Shown here piece by piece: positions 57,721 to 64,000 of a stretch of 64,000 nucleotides of DNA; within the stretch, counting starts at the first letter, position 1; every line of letters starts with the position of its first letter. Where the stretch lies: contig VJWM01000063.1 in assembly GCA_010909165.1 (NCBI GenBank), positions 1,550,001 to 1,614,000 of the forward strand. Direction: 5' to 3'. The DNA is from Anthoceros angustus (lineage: Eukaryota; Streptophyta; Anthocerotopsida; Anthocerotales; Anthocerotaceae). Position numbers and translations under genes: made by a program. The notes under the pieces are model-generated. The model did no database searches. It saw only the letters and a list, made by a program, of their open reading frames with translations, and was not told where the DNA came from.

Positions 57721-59064
57721 CCAGCTCTCCCCGCCCCGGGCCCCGGGAGTCTGCTACTCTATGCAAGGCAAGGAAGTCGCGCAATCCGGCTGACGGAAGA
57801 AGCACATGACAGCCCCGGCACATAAGTTTCCGCCGCGAGAAAGCAAGCAAGCAAGCAAGCCAAGCCAAGCCTCCACGAGATAGCGCCCGGCGGAGGGAAA
57901 GGAAAGCAAGGCAAGGCAAGGCAAGGCAAGGCAAAGGCGCTTCCAAGGCGGAAGCGGGGAGGAGGAGAAGGGGGGATCTTAAAACGGTGGGCGGGGCTCC
58001 CTTCCTACGACAACACACACACCACCACCACCATAAACCACACCACGCACTCACTCGTTCACGCCCCACAGCCTCCAGCCGAACCCGAGCTGACCATCCC
58101 TTATGTACAGTACGCGCGAGACTGTGACCCGGTCGTCAGGAGTGAATTTTTTTTCTCCTCCTTCCAACCTGGCGCTGCCTGACGTCAATGCCATTAATGC
58201 AAATTCCCACAATGTGAACGCAGCCGCAGGCAGCACTTGGAAGTCTCACAGTTCCGCGAGTCAAGCGACCACCTGCCTGGCCTGGCCTGGCCTGGCCTGG
58301 CCTGGCCTGGCCTGCCTGGAGCTTTCCGCCTGGCAGCCGCTGCCCGCCTGATTAAATTCCCCCGTGTAAACCCGACTTCCAACTCCCGTCGCAAGAAACG
58401 TTTTTACTAGCGCGGCTCGGACGCCTGCCTTGGCCATGGCACGTTGCTGGCGGCACATTTTTCAGTTTCACGCCGTCTCCTCGCCCCTGTACGTATGCGA
58501 TACCAGGGCACGTACAAATACAGCCCGGCATTCATTGCGCGCCGGATTCACCTTCTGCTCTTCCGCCATTAACTCCTGCTTTTCACCTCCTGGCAGCTCA
58601 TGGCTCCGCCTTTTTCATCATTTCCGCTTATCCTTTTCCTTTCCCACCTCCGCCCCCATTTATGGACGTCTTCCTTCTTTTCTCCTCTGGCCATGTTGCT
58701 TTCTGGATCGACACATGTAGCAGGCCCTCCTCCACCAACCTCACCTACTGAATGCTGCGTAAAACCTGGCCCAAATTGAAGTGCACTTACTCGCACTTAC
58801 TCTTCCTTCTTCAAGGCTCACCGCCGACCTCCACATCAAGCCACATTTCTATAATCACAATCACAAAAAGCTCCTTCCCCGATCCCCCTTTCCCGGGCTT
58901 CATTCACTCTCTTCCGTGTCTAGCAGTCTTCTTGCTTAGCCTGCAATTGAGTGCTGGTCCTTGAGGTGTGACCATATCGGAACCAGAGATTTGACCTCTG
59001 CTTTGAGGTGTAACTATTCACGACTGGGTTGAGGTGGAACTCTATTTGGAAGAGAGTTTTCACA
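57721..59064. other. Divergent promoter region between CFL1-like (-) and SPAG1-like (+)
   Basis: It holds GCAAG/CAAGC microsatellites at about 57,838-57,940 and a CCTGG run at about 58,275-58,318. No gene is recognised. Base composition changes from GC-rich to AT-rich toward the right. Confidence 0.55.
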
Positions 59065-62000
59065 ATGCCGGCAGCAATGGGTCTCTCGGATGCCGAGATG
59101 GATGAGTTCAATCAAGTCACGTATGATTTTCTTCATGTTTGTCTCAAAGTTCAGAGTTCACCTCACATGAAGTTTGATGACAAGACCATGTACCAACCTG
59201 CTCTACTAATGTGGTTGGCTCTTGTAGCTATGAGAAAATCAAGGCTATGACGAATATTTCAAAACTCAAGCGTCTCGAGAAATACATGAGGTGCTAGAAT
59301 TGGTCTTGGCTGCAATTTACTCATTATTCATGTTGTGGAAAGCAACTTGATGCTAATTTGCCTCCTTTTTTGTTCTAGAGATGAGGGATTTCCGCAAACA
59401 GCGGACATGGCAAGACAAGTTATTGTAGAAAGAGGCGGGAAAGTGGATCAGCCTAAGGATAATGAATCCTAGTACGTCATCATCTCGTCACCTTGCATCA
59501 ATTTATAACCTTTATGTATTGTTGTGATACTCATCTCAGCTTATTCATGTCCAAATACAGTTATGAAAACCTTGATGCCGATTTTGATGCATTTCTTAGC
59601 AACATCCATACATGGCAGGTAGAATTAACAACATTTTCATTTTTTTCCATTCCATGCATTATAGATTAGTTTTCTACTGTAGATAGAATATTTATTTGGA
59701 ATGTTATTGTAGAGCTCAATTAAAACCACAGATCAAAAGCTACAAGGTTTGAGAGATGATAATCCTCCTCAAAACAATGGTAAGGCTTTCATTATGGACT
59801 AAGACTTCATATATTTTTATTCAAGAAATATAGCATTGCATGACATTGTGCTTCCGCATTGCATACACCCAATGTGATTGATGAAATATATTCTACCAGA
59901 GCAGTTACAAAATATTTCCAAGGAAGCAAATCCACTCATTCCACTAGTGCGCAAGTCCAAAAATAGATCCAAACAATCTAGAACAAGTATGTCACACCAA
60001 GCTGGAAGCATAAAAAAACAGAATAAAAAGGATGTTCGTAGTGGGAAAGAATACTATGAACAATGGGATAAATATGTGAGAGAATGTGAAAAGGTTAGCG
60101 ACAATTTTAATTAGCACACAATAAGGATACTACACCGATATAGTATCATAATTGAAAGAACTAATGTATGTTTTAAGGAAGGTGACGATCAAAAGACCAA
60201 AGAACAAGATAATACTTCAAGTAATAGCCAGAATATTGAGAGTAAGCACAAAAAGTATGTTGATCAATCACTCTCTTGATGTAGCGTTATTAGAGTTGAA
60301 GCTTTATTGGCACAAGAATAAAGAAACTCACAATCCACATTGATATCATTTTATTGATTTATAAAAATTAACGTTTGTGATGTCTTGTAGATTATTGCTG
60401 TTTGCTCAAACAAGATCAGCTATAGAAAGAGAATGGTTTGGGGCACGAGAACGTGAAAAGGGAAATGATCTCTTCAAGGTTAGATAATTTTTTCTCAAGG
60501 AATCAACTCATATTATTTTATATATATATATATACTGTATATATATATATTGTATCTCTCTTGATCTATATTTCATCCAAGATCAAATGTTAAGGCTATA
60601 TGATACAGGCAAAAGAATATGTTGCAAGCATAGATGCATATACTTTTGCAATTGATTTATTTTCGGGTTCCGCATCATCTTATTCAAATCGTGCAGCTGC
60701 CTACCTAAAGGTAAAATATGGATATGTAAATGATTGTATGCGATCTTTTGAGATAAAAGAGAGAGTGTTAAGTGTGGTGTAATTTATTAAAATTAAAGTT
60801 CATGTGATATTTTTCTTTCTTTTTTACTTTTGTATGTCTATTAGGTAAACAGATGGGATGAGGCTCATAAGGATTGTTGCAGAGCCCTTGAGATCGATCC
60901 TTCTTATTTAAAGGTTATTCACCTCATGATCATGACCATAATTATGTCATAATTGAAAGGGTTTATGTGATCAATATATTTTTATAGGCTTAAAATCTAT
61001 ACTTTCATGCACTTAAAATCAATGGTGGTTGTTCTAGGCTCTGATGCGTCGTGGAGTGGCAAGTTTGCAATTAGACCACCCTAAGCAAGCATTAGAAGGT
61101 AATATTATATCTCAATTTTGTTTCAAAGTCGTTGTGAATTTTCATTCTATGGCCTAAAGTTTATCTACATTTCTAGATTTTGAGTCCGCAATACTACTTG
61201 ATTCTTCCAACTCTGAGCTGATACATCTAAGGGATGATGCAAAAAGAGCTATTGAAAAACTTGAACAACATAAAATTATTTCATCTGATAATAACCAGGA
61301 TAGAACTAAATCCACTACTCCCATTATAAAGAAAAAACGTTTAGTTATTGAAGAAGTAGAAGAACTTCCTGGAAATAAAAGTTTGTTTGAAGAAGTTATC
61401 AAAAGTCATAACACTGCAGATGCAACTACAGAGCTCAATGACATTGTCGTGCCACAACATGCTTCATCAATTAATTGTACCAAAAAACCAGTAGTTCCAA
61501 ACACAATTTGCAGTTCCCTAATTACTGAGCTTCCAAATGAGAGCCAAGAATCCAAAAATGAAGATGCTTGTGAAAAAACAAATGAATTGAAGACAGACGG
61601 CATTCAAAATGTATTGGATATAACCAATGATGATATAGTGGAGTTTCATAACGTATCTGAAGGTGTAGGAGGTTTATTAGCAGATGAATGGAGGATCAAG
61701 GGAAACAAGTCTTTGTCTGTTGGAGATGTAAAACGAGCTGAAGAATGTTATGCAATAAGCCTAAAATATGATTCAAACAATATTGCAACATTATCCAATC
61801 AAGCTGCATGTTATCTAAGACTAGAAAGATACCAAGAAGCAGAAGATGTTGCCTCAAAAGCAATTGACATCGACCCAACATTCATGAAAGGATATTATCG
61901 TCGTGGTTGTATACGACAAAAATTCGGAAAATTAGAGGAAGCGCAACAAGACTTCATGGTATGTTGCTATATTAAAAAGATATTTTTATTCTAACTAAAT

Positions 62001-64000
62001 TATCTTAATATTTCATAATTCTTAGCTTAACATTTAGATAGAAAGTGTTGAATGCTGTTCCAGAAGACAAGCAAGTACAAAAAGAATTAGAAGCTATAGT
62101 ATTGGAGATGGAAACAAGGAAAGAAACTCATGTTGAAGCTACACAAGATATGAACAAAGTGCATGAAGAAAAGATAGAAGAAAAGTTATATTTACCGATG
62201 CGTGTAGGTCCAATGGTATTTGAAGAGATTGAGTCTTCTCAAAGTACCATGCCTATCGCTCAAGACGTGCCCTTCAACACGAGCAAAAGAATATGGACAA
62301 GTTTACCACGAGAGCAGTCACAGGTTATTCAATACATTATGAGTATATTGTATAAACTTTGGCATATATACACAACCATGATTTCAAACTTGTTATAATA
62401 TTTTATTTTATTTTGGTTTTTGGGTCTCAGGGTTTGAATTCCCTCAATCAGGCATCAACTAGTAGGCAAATGAATCTTGGTGCACATGGATCTATGCAAG
62501 ACCACATTAAAATAGAAAAAAAGAAGATGATAAATGATCCGAAAGTCAAAGGAGACAATGCAGTAACGACTAACTGTTTCCTCAAATGTTTGAGTCAAGG
62601 GAATACCGAAGAAATAGCTTGTAAACAAGTGACAATGAAAGAGACAACCTTTGAAGAAGATATAGATGAAAATACAACAAATATTTCTTATAGTCAACCC
62701 ATTGATACAGAACATATAAGCTTGAAAGATAATGCTGAAGAAGAAAGAACTAAGGGAAATGATTTCTTCAGAAAAGGGAATCTGACAATAGCATTAGAAT
62801 GCTATAAGAAAAGCATCGAATTTAATCCCCAAGTTGCAGCTGTATTTGCCAATAAAGCATTGTGTCATTTAAAAGTAATCCTCATAAATATATAGGACTA
62901 CTTTCATTATACATGAATATTTTTAAACTTTCCTGAAACAAGTGTGCTACGTTCTCTTAAATTTTTAGATATACTCAAAATTTTACTTTCTTTATTTTTT
63001 AAATAGATGGGAGAATACAAACAAGCAACCATCAGTTGTGATGAAGCTCTGAAATTAGATCCTACATTTATAAAAGCGCGCTACAGAAGAGGTTTAGCTC
63101 AAGAAAAGCTAGGAAATATATCTGCGGCTTTGAGAGATTATGAGGTGAGGAGACGAAGTTATGAATGTCTCAAAAAGTTTTATTATGTATAATACTTGAC
63201 AATTTTTTGAACTATATTTTTAGGTAGTTCAAAAGTCTCAACCACAAGATAAGAAGCTTATGAAGCAAATTGAGGAGATCGAAAGAGCTATTTCTTTCAA
63301 TAAGAAGGAACGTAAATTTAGGGAGGTGGATAAACATGAAACTTATAATGAAGATTGTGATAACACATTTATAAAAGTCAAGAGCACTACAAGATATAAA
63401 ACTAGTGAAATAAGCTCATGTGCATCGTGCAAGAAGTTAGACGGCACAAAAAATATTGAAGAAACTCAAATAAAAGAAAATTTAAGCGAAACAAATGTTT
63501 CTCTAGAAGCTTTGAAGCTCGACGAATGTGGATCACTAACAGAAACACCAAGATCAATTTTGAAGTTAGAAGAATTTGGATCACTTACAGAAACACCAAG
63601 GTCAATATCTTCTCGGTGGGAGGAAAGACCTTGTACTACAAACAATGTGGACAATGATGTTAAGAAATCCACAAAGACATTACCACTTCCACCAACTACC
63701 GCTTTACAATTTGAGCGAGGATGTACTCGTCTACAAGATGAACTCGAGTTGTTACAAGAGTATGTTAGTCAAGTGGATTCAAATAAGTATCCAGAAATAT
63801 TCAAGGAATCTCTTAGTGCTGATATTATGCGACTTGTAGCTAAAATAATATGCAAAGCTTACATGCCTCATGAACCAAGGGTGCGTAATAACTTCAAAAA
63901 TAAGTACATTTGGTTAAGTAAAATAAGTTGTCTCTCTTGACTAATGCTGTTTCGTCTATTGTCACTCTCAGGGAGCTATACGAATACTCCAAGGACTAAC
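59065..64000 (+). CDS. SPAG1-like axonemal dynein assembly co-chaperone (three TPR clusters plus RPAP3_C), 3' partial
   Basis: The ATG at 59065 (MPAAMGLSDAEMDEFNQ) opens a gene of at least 17 exons with in-frame GT-AG joins and introns of about 80-200 bases. TPR cluster 1 spans exons from about 60,400 to 61,200 (AREREKGNDLFK, AYTFAIDLFSGSASSYSNRA, DPSYLKALMRRGVASLQLDH). Cluster 2 is at 61,680-61,960 (DEWRIKGNKSLSVGDVKRAE) and cluster 3 at 62,730-63,160 (EERTKGNDFFRKGNLTIALE). The RPAP3_C domain starts near 63,690 (PPTTALQFERGCTRLQDELE) and continues past the edge (AIRILQGLT). Three TPR clusters with RPAP3_C is the SPAG1/DNAAF13 plan; RPAP3 has two. SPAG1 helps HSP70/HSP90 pre-assemble ciliary dynein arms in the cytoplasm. 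A 16-residue direct repeat (around GSLTETPRSI) lies at about 63,510-63,605. Confidence 0.8.
60515..60552. repeat. AT dinucleotide run in a SPAG1-like intron
   Basis: Two ATATAT runs separated by CTG, within the intron after GNDLFK. Confidence 0.9.

Overview
The window is nuclear DNA of a land plant. Its genes are intron-rich with GT-AG introns of about 80-250 bases, and their products are plant-typical: PLS-class PPR proteins, a plastid thiol transporter of the CLT family, plastid-type NFU, plant cystathionine beta-lyase and a WW/EAR repressor of the CFL1 type. The gene at the right edge has three TPR clusters and an RPAP3 C-terminal domain. That is the SPAG1 (axonemal dynein assembly) architecture, which points to a plant with swimming sperm: bryophyte, lycophyte or fern. 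I cannot name the species.

Layout. 1-7.8 kb: a PPR gene running off the left edge (-), NFU (+), the 26S proteasome subunit RPN8 (-) and a second PPR gene paralogous to the first (-). 8.8-10.7 kb: a RING-H2 ubiquitin ligase (+). 11.9-12.3 kb: a trihelix-like remnant. 12.8-15.6 kb: an AT-rich, unrecognised and broken gene (-). 17.5-22.3 kb: a head-to-head pair, an ASCC2-tail-like small protein (-) and cystathionine beta-lyase (+); the latter carries a 1,303-bp internal tandem duplication of exons 3-8. 25.0-26.8 kb: an A4GALT-like Golgi glycosyltransferase (+). 27.3-29.6 kb: CLT (-). 32.1-33.2 kb: a GPI-anchored matrix metalloproteinase (-), with a decayed copy of its 3' end 1.7 kb away. 55.7-57.4 kb: the CFL1-like gene (-). 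59.1 kb to the right edge: the SPAG1-like gene (+).

The most unusual part is 36-50.8 kb. On the minus strand there is a broken gene that joins an acidic/basic N-terminus, a ParB-like domain and a bacterial-type beta-class DNA N4/N6-methyltransferase. Head-to-head with it, on the plus strand, is a broken gene carrying the LQLDN-RENKN and VGHTHD-DQMFSRFS motifs of the family I believe InterPro calls DUF7869, which is transposase-like. I read the two as a candidate mobile element.

Consecutive stretches of this region are each present twice in tandem (blocks A, C, D, E and F below). The copies differ almost only by short indels, often near CG-containing words, and the copies carry complementary breaks. 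The same kind of duplication hits the cystathionine beta-lyase gene. True serial duplication and an unpolished or mis-resolved long-read assembly would both look like this. Frameshifts reported here (PPR, AT-rich gene, methylase, DUF7869-like gene) should be read with that in mind.
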